Source: Smittia aterrima
Taxonomy: Eukaryota > Arthropoda > Insecta > Diptera > Chironomidae
DNA: 64,000 bases
Assembly: GCA_033063855.1 (NCBI GenBank)
Contig: CP093829.1
Span: 6,954,243 to 7,018,242, forward strand
Direction of reading: 5' to 3'
Shown here piece by piece: positions 48,947 to 59,818 of the stretch (positions are counted from its first letter, which is position 1; each line of letters opens with the position of its first letter). Under the pieces are notes generated by a model that searched no databases, was not told the origin of the DNA, and worked only from the letters and a program-made list of their open reading frames with translations. Both the position numbers and the translations under genes were made by a program.

Positions 48947-51676
48947 ATGAGTGCAAGACAAGCTCGAAAATCAACACCAGTAAGTTCCTCTGGTTCAAAT
49001 ACTCGTCCGACGAGTCCTTTATCGCCAACGCGCCACTCGCGTATCGTTGAGAAGAATGAGCTGATGAACTTAAATGATCGCTTAGCAGCTTATATCGATC
49101 GTGTTCGACATTTGGAGAATGAAAACGCCAGATTAACAACAGAAATAACATGCTACCGAGATACAACAACACGGGAGGTCACAAACATCAAAGGAATGTA
49201 CGAACATGAACTTTCTGATGCTCGGAAGTTACTCGACGAGACCTCAAAGGAAAAGGCAAAGCTCGAGATTGATATCAAGAGATTCTTCGAAGAAAATGAG
49301 GATTTAAAGAAGAGGCAAGTTGATTTTTTGGTTAGAATGCTAGTTTTAATTAAAGAAAAATGATGTCATTTATTACCACCGAAAAAAAAAATCCATCGAC
49401 ATCACACACAAATGTGTAGTTTTGTGTATTTTCGTTTCTTTCGGTTGAGTGTTCCAATGTGGTGTTTGGCTATATTTAACTAATTTACATTTCAACACAC
49501 TCAAACCTTGGAGAAATGCGTTGGAGAAGACCTTAAGATGTTTAGATATCGCACGCACACTCGCGATTCCTGTTTACCCTTCGAAATAATCTATGTTTTC
49601 TGAGTGAAACTGCCATATGCGCTTCTCATAAATTTCATAAAGTCTACGAGCGAACTAGTCACATCTTCACGCTCTAATAAATATGATTCTAAATTTACGC
49701 GGAAAGAATCTGCGGTAGATAAGCCGCCGACAAAAATATCATCAATGCCATTATCAACGTGGTGACCTTAAACAAGTTTGTTCGATGATGTCATCGTTTC
49801 ATTCGTGATTTTATTATTACGTCATATCCTCCCGGCTTTTCTTATTCGCTCACACACACAACAAAAGAAAGTTCGATGACATCATCAAAACTTAACACTC
49901 CTTGTTATTTCCGTAAATGCTGAAAACTCGTAAAAATAAAACAAAGCGACTACAATTCTTATTTTCTGACATAATTTGTGGTCCGCTATGCGCATAGATG
50001 ATGATCTCTGATCTCATCGATGCTTCTGAGACTGTATTTGTGTTAAATGCTGTGATGTTTGCTGAGCCACTTTGTAATGTTGATTTTTCGCTTCTTCTAG
50101 ATTGGACAAGAAGACGAAAGAATGTGTCACTGCTGAGAACAACGCTCGCTTGTATGAACAAAAGTTCCACGATTTGAGCGCGAAATACAGCAGCGCTGCT
50201 TCCGAACGTAAGAAGGCCCTTGACGACTTAAAAGAGTTGGAGAAGGAGAATGACAAGCTTAAAAAGATGCTTGAAGCTTTGCGTAAGAATCTTGAAGAAG
50301 AAACTTTGGCTCGCGTTGACCTGGAGAATAACATTCAGAGCCTCAAGGAGGAGCTCACTTTCAAGGATCAAATCTTCCAACAAGAACTTTCCGAATCACG
50401 TTCTCGTCGTCAAGTCGAGATTAGCGAGATCGATGGACGACTCACCGAACAATATGAAGCCAAGTTACAACAGTCACTCCAAGAATTGCGTGACCAATAT
50501 GAAGCACAAATGCGTAACAATCGCGAAGAAATTGAAGTCATGTACGATAACAAGATCAAAGGATTGCAAGCTCAGATCGCACGAGGACATAGCGCTTCTT
50601 CTGCTATTCACGAAGAATTGCGTCTTGCTCGTAGCCGTGCTGATGGACTCAATGGCAAGCTTTCCGATATGGAAGCTGCAAATGCTGCTCTGAGTGCACG
50701 TATTCGCGATTTGGAAGCTATCATGGAAGGCGAAAGAGCCAGATTCCACCGCGACCTTCAGGCAACTGAAGCTGAGTTGAGTAGAATCCGAGAGGAAATG
50801 GCTCAGCAGCTTCTCGAATATCAAGATCTGATGGACATCAAAGTGTCTCTCGATCTGGAGATTGCAGCTTATCGTAAACTTCTCGAAGGAGAAGAAACTC
50901 GTCTTAACATCACTCCGACGCAATCTCAAACTGCATCGTTCTCCCAATCTTTGAGAGCTGGACGTTCAACACCTGTTCAGTTTCGGACCCCCTCAAGAGC
51001 GGGCAAACGTAAACGCACGATCCTCGAAGACGAAGAAACAGCAAACTTCAGCGTAAGCTCATCAGCAAAGACCGACGTTGAAATTTCAGAAGTTGACGCA
51101 GAAGGAAAGTACGTGAAGCTAACGAACCGCGGAAATAAAGTAAGTGGGATGATAAAGCAGTCAATTCCAAATTAATGATTGATTCTTATTATTTATCTCA
51201 ATAGGAAGCTCAAATTGGTGGATGGCAATTGGTTCGTCGCAGCGGCGAGAACGAAACACTATTCAAGTTCCATCGCACAGTTAAGGTTGAGCCAGGACAA
51301 ACCATCACAGTCTGGTCATCAGATAGCGGTGTAACTCACGAACCACCCACGAACATTGTCATGAAGGGCCAACGCTTCTTCGTCGGAGATAACATGACGA
51401 CGCATTTGCTGAATCCAGAAGGCGATGTAAGATAATCTTAAATCACACTAATCGAAGAGATAGAAACTATTTTTCATAATTTATTACAGGAAGTAGCATT
51501 GCATGAACGCAAGACGATTCAGAGATCATTCCATCGCGAGTTCGGATACCGCGGAATCGAGGATTTCCATCATCAACAGGTAAACTTGAAATTGAATTCA
51601 AATGTATACAATTTATTAAATTATTCATTTGCAGGGAGATCCACAAGCTGGTGACGAGAAGTGTCGTATCATGTAA
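48947..51676 (+). CDS. Lam: B-type nuclear lamin (Lam/Dm0 orthologue)
   Basis: The head has a CDK-type site (SPLSPTRHSR). The rod begins EKNELMNLNDRLAAYIDRVRHLENEN, the conserved intermediate-filament start, and ends DIKVSLDLEIAAYRKLLEGEETRL. A nuclear localisation signal follows (GKRKRTILEDEE). The lamin tail Ig fold spans exons at about 51085-51585 (GGWQLVRRSGENET, SGVTHEPPTNIVMKGQ). The protein ends in the CaaX box CRIM, giving farnesylation. The CaaX box excludes the A/C-type LamC, which lacks it in Drosophila. The first intron, 49315-50100 (786 nt), is far longer than the others and appears to begin with GC: the junction KKR|LDKKTKE is only in frame that way. It forms the nuclear lamina under the inner nuclear membrane. 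The polyA signal is near 52312. Confidence 0.95.
49361..49884. promoter_or_regulatory. Cluster of four near-CRE (bZIP) sites in lamin intron 1
   Basis: TGATGTCA at 49361-49368 and 49786-49793, TTACGTCA at 49817-49824 and TGACATCA at 49877-49884. Each is one base from the palindrome TGACGTCA bound by CREB/ATF-type factors. Three lie within 100 nt. They may form an intronic enhancer of the lamin gene; this is inference from motif density only. Confidence 0.35.
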
Positions 51677-52981
51677 GCAGTCAACTGCCTCTTAGTTTCA
51701 TATGGAAGAGTCATAAAACTAAGCAAAAATGAAAATAATGCCTTTATCAATTCATGCAAATTAAATGTTAAGAAAATTAAATCTTAGGTTTAAAATTAAC
51801 ATTTTCTTTTAGTGCTGGAGGAAAGCTTTTTGTTGATTTTCCCTTTGCCTTAAGTTTCGTTATTAAACTTACCATCACCTCTAAGATACTAAAAAACTAA
51901 GTTGCGACACTGATTCGAGTGGCAATTCCTTCAGTTCCAAAATATAGTTAGAGCTAGAACCGAAATTAGTCGAAAATGAGGAGACCTCGTTAGTTACGAT
52001 GAGAACTTTTGTGTAATTCTTAAAAATCTCCATAAATTAACAGAAAGCTGAACTTGTAAGAATCTTGTCCAAGAAATATTGAGAGTAAAGGTTATTCATC
52101 GCATATTATCGACACAAATTTTAATCTCGAGAAATTAAATTTGAAATGAGTACCAAACAGATCCAACATCGAAATGGATTCCAGTCCAGTGAGATTCTTA
52201 TAACTTCGAATGGTTTCTTATTTTATAAAATTCAACGATTTTTTCACGATTATAAATTAATATTTTTCTATCACTAACAATTACTTGTAAAATCCGATAA
52301 AGAAAAAGAAGAATAAATAAATTTTGTGTTCATAAAAACCCGAAAATTTTGTGGTTGAATGAAATGATTAATTTTACAGATCAGGTAGAAGTTAACAAAG
52401 AAGTTTGAGAAGCTATCTGAAGAAGAGGAATTTGAATAAATATGCTAATCAAGCTTGAATTGTATTGTCCGGAAGGAGAAGAAGTTTAGGTCCAAGAACC
52501 AAATTTGCATATCGATTTAGTGGCCAACAATATTAAGAGCAAAAAAATCTTCGTGCAATCTTAAAGATCACAGTTTGGTCTTCAAAAGTTTGCTTCATAT
52601 TTCATTCCTCTCGCTCATACTAAATCTCGATGATTGATCGAAGTCTTTAACAAAATTAAATTAACATATTTCTGCTAAAAAAAAGTTTGAACCAAAAATA
52701 ACCGATTCCCAAGCTCAACCGATTCCGTGAAATATTTTTTTCTCAGAACTTTCACTGTGTTAGCCTTTAGCAGAGCATAAGAAAATATTTTGACACATTT
52801 ATGTTTTAAGACTTTTAATTTCGTTTCGTATCATTTAAATGGTTTCGGATGAGTTAAATAGCATATCGCTAGCACTCACAAACCTGGTTAAAGCAAAAGA
52901 ATAACGCAATATTGTTAATATTCATGAGAACAAAAGTGTGAAGCAATTTAACAAAAAGCTTTGGCTTTTTAGAACGCAAAA
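51677..52981. other. Intergenic: lamin 3' UTR and frizzled upstream region
   Basis: The lamin 3' UTR probably runs about 640 nt to a polyA signal near 52312. The remaining 650 nt should hold the frizzled promoter and 5' UTR. No coding exon or RNA gene was seen. Confidence 0.45.
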
Positions 52982-55283
52982 ATGTCGAAAATCAAAAGGA
53001 AAATAAGTTATTGTGTGATCTTAATAGTGATTCAGTCATGTTTAGTCGTATCTCAACCGTCATCAGTCGTTATATCAACGCAACAGCAATCAAAAGAGCG
53101 CTACAGCCAAGATTTCTCAAAAGATCATGACAAATGCGAGCCCATAAATATTCCGTATGTTGCGCTTAGAATTCATTTTGAAAATATTTGTGAAAGATTT
53201 GAGCTCAATAATTTTTATTTTCTTACAAATTTTCTCCAGACTGTGCCAAACGATTGCGTACAATCGAACAATCTTCCCGAATCTCCTCGGACATACCCGA
53301 CAGGTAAATTGTTTATTCATTTAATCAACATCTGTGATGACATTTTGGCTTTGTTCCAATTTTTATTTTCATTTGCTTTGATAAGAGAGCGCGCGGCATG
53401 TTTTTCTGAAGAATTCTTATTTAATCGCTTTATTGACTTTAATTCGTTTATGTCATTTTAGGAAGAGGCTGCTCTTGAAGTTCATCAGTTTATTCCACTC
53501 ATTAAAATTGAATGTTCGCCCGATCTTAAGGTAAAACTAATTAGCATTCAAGTCAGACTAACGAACGAACTAACAAATGCAAATATTTTTCAGCTCTTTC
53601 TGTGCTCTCTCTACGCGCCATTGTGTACAATCCTCGATTACCCAATTCCTCCATGTCGATCATTGTGTGAGAGCGCGAGAAACTGCGAGAAGATCATGAA
53701 GACATTCGACTTCATGTGGCCGGAAAACTTGGAGTGCGAGAAATTTCCCGTGCACGGTAGCGATGAGATTTGCATATCAAACAATGCAACGTCGAAGAGC
53801 GATCAGAGTTCCTATAGCACGCCCGTCTCCGTCCTTCACAAACATGATCGGAAAAACAACAACGGACTTGTCGACTACAAAGGCAACGTCACAGGATATT
53901 CTCATCGTTCCATCGGATTTATTTGTCCAGTTCAACTAAAGGCTCCTCAAGTTATGGGCTATGAGTTGAACGTCGCAGGAAAAGCAATCAAGGACTGTGG
54001 AGCTCCATGCAACTCTTTGTTCTTCGATGAAAATGATCGAACAAAACTCCGATACTGGATCAGCTCATGGGCTGCGATCTCTGTCGCAAGTTGTTTGTTC
54101 ACGGTAAAGAAATTAAACTATCTAATCAAAATTTCCTTGATTAACTTGAGAAATCTTTTACAGATCTTAACATTCATCATCGACTCATCGAGATTCCGTT
54201 ATCCTGAACGACCGATAGTATTCTTAGCAATTTGTTATTTGCTTGTTGGATGTGCTTACGTCAGTGGCTTAGGCGCTGGTGACAGTGTCGCATGTCGAGA
54301 ACCTTTCCAGCCTCACGCTCGACTTGGACGATTGCAAATGATATCAACGATCACTCAAGTAAATTTTAAAGAAGAAAACTTGTTAATGAGTTCGATTAAA
54401 TTTCTTATTTATTTTCTCAGGGTCACCGTCAATCAACGTCCTGCACGATCCTGTTCATGGTTCTTTATTTCTGCTCAATGGCTGCATTTGCTTGGTGGAT
54501 GTGCTTGGCTTTAGCTTGGATGTTGACTAGTGCATTCAAATGGGGACATGAAGCCATAGAATCTGTGAGAAACTTTTTCTTTTGTCGGTTTCAAATTTAA
54601 ACCTAAACAATTTTTTATAGCGATCACATCTCTTCCACTTGATCGCATGGGCGATTCCTGCGGTGCAAACAATTTCCGTTTTGGCACTTGGCAAAGTTGA
54701 AGGCGATGTTTTGAGCGGAGTTTGTTTCGTTGGTCAACTTGATCGACACTCACTTGCTGTCTTCTTGCTGATTCCTTTGTGCATTTATCTGTCGCTCGGA
54801 ACTTTATTCTTGTGCGTTGGCTTCGTTTCACTCTTCCGCATTAGAACTGTCATGAAAAATGATGGCACAAGGACCGACAAACTAGAACGTCTAATGCTTC
54901 GAATCGGATTCTTCAGGTGAGACTCATAAACTTTCTTTTCCAAATCTTTTTTTATTAAATAACTTTTTTTCTCCAGCGCTCTCTTCATTTTGCCATCATT
55001 CGTCTACCTCGGTTGCTTGTTCTACGAATACATGAACTTTGACGATTGGATGATTCAATGGAATCGCAGCATGTGCAAGAAATTCTCAATCCCATGCCCT
55101 CCATCCTCGAACACCCGAGAGGATAAGCCAATTTTCAGTATATTCATGCTCAAGTACGTTTGTTCAATGTTAGTTGGAGTAACTTCGAGCGTGTGGCTTT
55201 GCTCAGGGAAAACTGTCGCCAGCTGGAAGATGTTCATCGAGCGATTGAAGGGCGGACCAGCAAGAGACCGAAACTATGTGTAA
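52982..55283 (+). CDS. fz: Frizzled receptor (planar cell polarity/Wnt), fz orthologue
   Basis: Signal peptide YCVILIVIQSCLVVS. The cysteine-rich Wnt-binding domain is spread over small exons: 52982-53154 ends CEPINIP, 53240-53303 gives LCQTIAYNRTIFPNLLGHTRQ in frame 2, and 53462 onward gives EEAALEVHQFIPLIKIECS. Then come PPCRSLCESARNCEKIMKTF and WPENLECEKFPVHG. Seven membrane helices run from about 54050 to 55200. The intracellular loop FRIRTVMKNDGTRTDKLERL and the cytoplasmic KTxxxW motif (SGKTVASWKMF) that recruits Dishevelled are present. The C-terminus RDRNYV resembles the end of Drosophila fz and looks like a PDZ ligand. The C-terminal end and third-loop sequence fit fz better than fz2-fz4. 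The polyA signal is near 55543. Confidence 0.9.
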
Positions 55284-55875
55284 TAGTTCAGCCATCAACA
55301 AAATCGAAGTAGCAAATTCATCAAAACATAATTTTATGTAACATCCATCACTAAACGATAATATTAACTCGAATTGTCCATCATAATTTCAGCATTGCTT
55401 CATGCGATGCTTCATTGCTTGTTTAAGAAATGAAAAACGTGTCATGTGTAAGTCTGATTGACAAGTCCAAATTTTAAAAACTGTAACTTCTTAAAACTTA
55501 GCTTTGTATTGCTTAAGGAATTAGAACTTTTGTAAGCCCGCTAATAAAATTTATACAAATGACTTCAAACTGAGTTTCACTGAAAGATTCAAAAAGAAAG
55601 AATCATTTTTCCGAACAGAGTTCTATTTATTAATACAATTCACGACAATCAGTATATCCTTTGGCTTTTAAATTAATTATCTTTGGTAAAAATTTGAATC
55701 ATGAAAATTTGTTTTAGTTCACACAGCTACAAAAAGATTTCTTCCTTTCAGCTTTGACAGCTTTTTAAAAGAATTATCCAGTTAGTTAGTTACGATTGGT
55801 AAATACAGGTAAAACACCTAAGAACAAGCATAGAAGCTTTTTCCACTGTCGAATCGATTCGAGGCAGTTGTGCAT
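55284..55875. other. Convergent 3' region between frizzled and the zinc-finger gene
   Basis: It contains the fz polyA signal near 55543 and a minus-strand TTTATT near 55624 that could be the polyA signal of the zinc-finger gene. Nothing else was seen. Confidence 0.5.
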
Positions 55876-58226
55876 TTAAAATCCTCCAACCAAACTGTCG
55901 AGGATCTCCTCTGTGCTCTTGCGGTCTTGCTTGAATATCTTCATCGTATCCACTGGGATTGTCCATTCGAGAAACTCTTCGACGTTCAGTTTCAATCGTT
56001 CAGCTTCTGAGAAGTTCTCATCGAGATAAAATTGTCGTCCAGCGCATTTCAAAGAGTCGATGAGAATGTTATCAATCAATCCTGTTAAGTCAGATAAAGT
56101 TAGATAAAGAAACAAAGATTATTTCATTCAATTTACTTTTCTCGAAGCCGAGTTCTTTGAGCTTTGATTCACTAGAGATTTTCTTCAACAGAATTGTAAT
56201 CATCAATCGCATCTTTTCGATAGGCATTGGTGGATCAACGTTTTGGTATTTGCTCTAGAAAAATTAAAATAGTTTTAAATGTTTCTAAATTAAATTGAAT
56301 TTGTAAATCTTACATTTTCGCTAATAACTTGGTCCTGTGATAAATTGCTATCCTTGCTGCAAACCTGAGCGGTGTGCTGTTGCATTTCAAGTTTCGTTTT
56401 GAAGAATTCTTCACACATTGGGCACATATATGGCTTGTCCTATTTAAAAGTAATACATTTATTGAGAAAGTTGAAGCTGATTGTTGCTTCACTAAACAAA
56501 CCTTTCCATGTATGCTCAGCATGTGCTTCTTCAAATGAGGCAACTGCGAGAAAGCAACCGCTGATGCTGAACATTCCTTCATCGGACATTTAAATCTTTT
56601 GAGGAAAAGAAAAATTTCTTATCATAAAATTCATTTCTTTAAAAAAAATATTGACTTACGGCTTTTCTCCTGTGACAAAGAAGAAGATTTGAAATGAAAA
56701 TGTTAATAAAAAAGTAATTAAACGATGTTACGACTTAACATACCTGTGTGCTTTCGGATGTGCAACTTCAAGACAGATGAATGTGCGAAGGCTTGGAGAC
56801 AAACTGTAAAACATTGACAATAAAAAGTTATTTTGATAAGCTTCGTCTTAAAATGTTGACTTACTCTGGCATCTGTAGGGTCGTTCACCCGAATGAATTC
56901 TTTGATGGACGATGAGTTGAGATCTTTGAGAAAACAAAGCGCCACAAGTCAAGCAGCCCTGCGAAGAATCGATTAATGAAATTTCCTTTACTAACTTCTC
57001 CTTCATCTACTTACGTGCGTTTTAATTGATTGATGAGTCCGCATGTGTTGCGGGAGATGTCCTTTGAACATTTTGTTACAAATCTTGCAATGAAAAGCTT
57101 TGATGTTTTCATGATAGCAAGAAATGTGTTTCTTTAAAGCATCTCGACGGTAAAAAGCTTTAGAGCAAATATGGCACACAAAATCTCTTTCGTCCAAGTG
57201 ACTCTGAAAATATTAATTATTCTTCAATGCTAAATCAATTGAACTGAATTGGATTGAGTTTCACCTTCAAATGAATTTTCAAATTCGCCAAACATGAGAA
57301 TTTTGATCCGCAAAAGTCGCATTTGTATTTCTTGATCCCGGTATGGGTCACCATATGTTGTGACAGTTGCCCACCACGAGCGAACTTCTTGTTGCAGACA
57401 TGACAAGTGCTAGATTGAAAGTGTCGTGTAAATTGAGACTTCTGCTTTTGTTTGAAATAAAAATAATTATACTTACTAAGGTTTCTCTCCACTAGAAAAA
57501 TAAATAAATCCGTGGATAAGATTTCAATCGAACTAAAGAAACTAAATCAACTCTTACCTGTGAACGCGAAGATGTAATCGTAATCTCTCTTTAACCGGGA
57601 ATTGTTTTCCGCACAACTATTTGATAAAATAACAAAAATTGAATTGCTGATTGAGCAAACCTAAATATTTTCTTACATCGCAGTTGAAGGTCAAGTCCGT
57701 TCCATGTTGCGACGCTTTGTGGTTTTTCAAGCAACCGGCTTGTCTGAATTTCTTCCCGCATCCTTTCTCAGGGCACTCATATGGACGCTAAGAAATAAAT
57801 TCGTTCAAGACAATTGTTGTTTGAGTAATTTCATTGTGCGCTTACCTCATCGCTATGAATTCGCAAATGCTTCCGAAGGTCATTGAGACCTGGATAAGAA
57901 GATAAAAATGTTTGAATATAAAATTTTTATATTTTCCTTGAAGCGCGCGCGTCGTTACCTTTGAAAACTTTTAAGCAAATTGAGCACTTATGAACTTTCT
58001 TTTGTTTGAGTGGCTTCTTGGGTGACTTTGGTTTCGCTTCATGAGGTTTGTTGTCTGTGTGGGATTTAGGTTTTTCGATTTCTCTGATAACATTTTTGTC
58101 TCTCGACAATTGTCCTGAAATTAATTTGGTATCTTCAAGTTTTTTCGCTTGCCGACTAGACTTGGCTCGTCTTGTTGAATAGTTAACTCTTATCTCCACC
58201 GCTCTACTCCGTCTTTTAGAAGCCAT
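55876..58226 (-). CDS. Multi-C2H2 zinc-finger protein, probable transcription factor
   Basis: It starts MASKRRSRAVEIR at 58226, with a basic Lys/Pro-rich N-terminus, and runs over about ten short-intron exons. About ten C2H2 fingers can be read: for example CSICLKVFKG, CPEKGCGKKFRQAGCLKNH, CHVCNKKFARGGQLSQHMVTH, CDFCGSKFSCLANLKIHL, CHICSKAFYRRDALKKHISCYH, CKICNKMFKGHLPQHMRTH, CLTCGALFSQRSQLIVHQRIH and LQAFAHSSVLKLHIRKH. Several have the TGEKP-like linker, typical of DNA binding. A non-finger C-terminus (LIDNILIDSLKCAGRQF, EEFLEWTIP, EEILDSLVGGF) ends at 55876. No ZAD domain is seen at the N-terminus. The specific orthologue is not recognised, and finger boundaries cross introns, so exact exon ends are approximate. 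Confidence 0.8.
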
Positions 58227-59266
58227 TGTGATAAGAACTTTTCTCTCGCCTCGTTACTTTTGTTTCTACATTTTCATTTTACCCATTGCACCAGGTTTAG
58301 CACTTTTAGTTTGACTTAAGTGTTCGCTTGCAGTTATGAGTAAGAAGTCATGATAATTTTTCAACTACACCGATAAGAAACACCTTGCCGACTATAGAGA
58401 ATTATTTGTTATCTGAAAGAAAATATTTGTTTCACCTCAACCAGATTATGTTAACGAGAACGAGAATTTATGCTTTTTCACTACGCCCCCCTTCTCATCA
58501 TCTACTCAAATCTTTCTATTATTCTAAGCTAGATAGGTTTTAAGATTTCTCTCTTGTTACACACCAACCAGATATTCTCGCTATCCACTTCTATTTATTA
58601 CTAATTATAACTATTTTATGACATAGACTGGATTTCTTTACTTACATTTGCGACTTTTTTTTAATAGCCGAGTGACTCAAGACCTCTCCTAGTGAAGCCT
58701 CCTACAGTCTGAAGCGTATTCTAAATTGAAATATCTATTTAAGGGTGCATAATTAATGGCTTTTAATTAGAAAGAACCTTATGGTCTTCACCAGCAGAAG
58801 ATTTTTCGAAAATTGCACAATTTTTTTGTTCTTCAACTTTAATGCACTCTAATTAAACTAAAATCGTGTCTATTAACGATTGCGATGTTATAGATATTTT
58901 ACACATCAGGTTAATTGATTCACTGCACTTAAAACTTAAATAGAGAGAGAATTAACACCGAGAAAAAGTTTCAATCAAAAATTCTCGGCAGCAGTCGCTT
59001 CAAAGAACTGAATTGCAAAAGTTATCAACTTGCGATTTTCAAGGGGTCGTATTAATCGTGATCATCTTCGGAATATCTCGAAAATAGTGTTCTCTTGTTT
59101 ATTGTTGGATATTTAGTTGGGTAATATTTATGTTTTCTTACTTAGACTTTTATGTTCTTATTGATTTGTATTCAACATTAATTTCTGGTGATTTTTCCAT
59201 TCGATCAGCCCCTTGCATTTGTTTACAAAAATAAAAAGAATTAATTATTCAATTTAAAGCAAAAGT
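58227..59266. other. Divergent upstream region between the zinc-finger gene and SMIM20
   Basis: About 1.04 kb between two head-to-head starts, so it should contain both promoters. It is AT-rich with no open frame of note and no motif I can defend. Confidence 0.45.
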
Positions 59267-59631
59267 ATGGCAAGAAGACACACACTGACAGGATGGAAGT
59301 ACGCAGCGTTTATTGGTTCAATCGTAGGAATGATAGGACTTGGTAATCATCTTTGATATTCAATCTAAAAGAGATTTATTGAATTCACTCGAAACATTAA
59401 TTTATGTTGTGAAACATTCTTTTAGCAATTTACCCGATAATCATTGATCCAATGATGAATCCAGATAAATATAAAAAAATTCAAGAAGTAAACAGACGAG
59501 TGAGTTGGCGATCAATTACTGAATTGACTTTTATTATAAAACTTCTCTTTTAGGGAATTGATCAAAAATCGATCCAACCAGGCAACATGAAAGTGTGGAG
59601 CGATCCATTTAAGCCGCAAGATACAAAATAA
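59267..59631 (+). CDS. SMIM20/MITRAC7-type small mitochondrial membrane protein
   Basis: Three exons: 59267-59342, about 59426-59499, and 59554-59631. They give a protein of about 75 residues, too short for a standard ORF search. A single hydrophobic segment (YAAFIGSIVGMIGLAIYPIII) is followed by DPMMNPDKYKKIQEVNRR and GIDQKSIQPGNMKVWSDPF. The pattern YKKxQ...NRxGI...Q...KVWSDPF matches human SMIM20 (MITRAC7), which stabilises newly made COX1 in the inner mitochondrial membrane during cytochrome c oxidase assembly. All three splice junctions are GT...AG and in frame. Its stop is 187 nt from the convergent ATP7 stop. The polyA signal is near 59659. Confidence 0.9.
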
Positions 59632-59818
59632 TCAATTGAAAGTTATATTAGGAAACCAAATAAAACATTTTCTTAGAGAAAAATATAAATTCTTGTTTAT
59701 TGTTTCGTTAAGGATGATTTTTGATACAAAAGTGCTGATGTCTTTATTGAAAGATTAACGATCTTATGACTTTTACATGATCAGAGAAAATGGTTAAGTT
59801 AACAATGATATTTTACTC

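Noticed and set aside
53155..53460. Continuous frizzled reading frame through 53155-53239 and after 53303
   Set aside because: Those translations lack the conserved cysteine-rich-domain residues. Splicing to frame 2 of 53240-53303 restores them.
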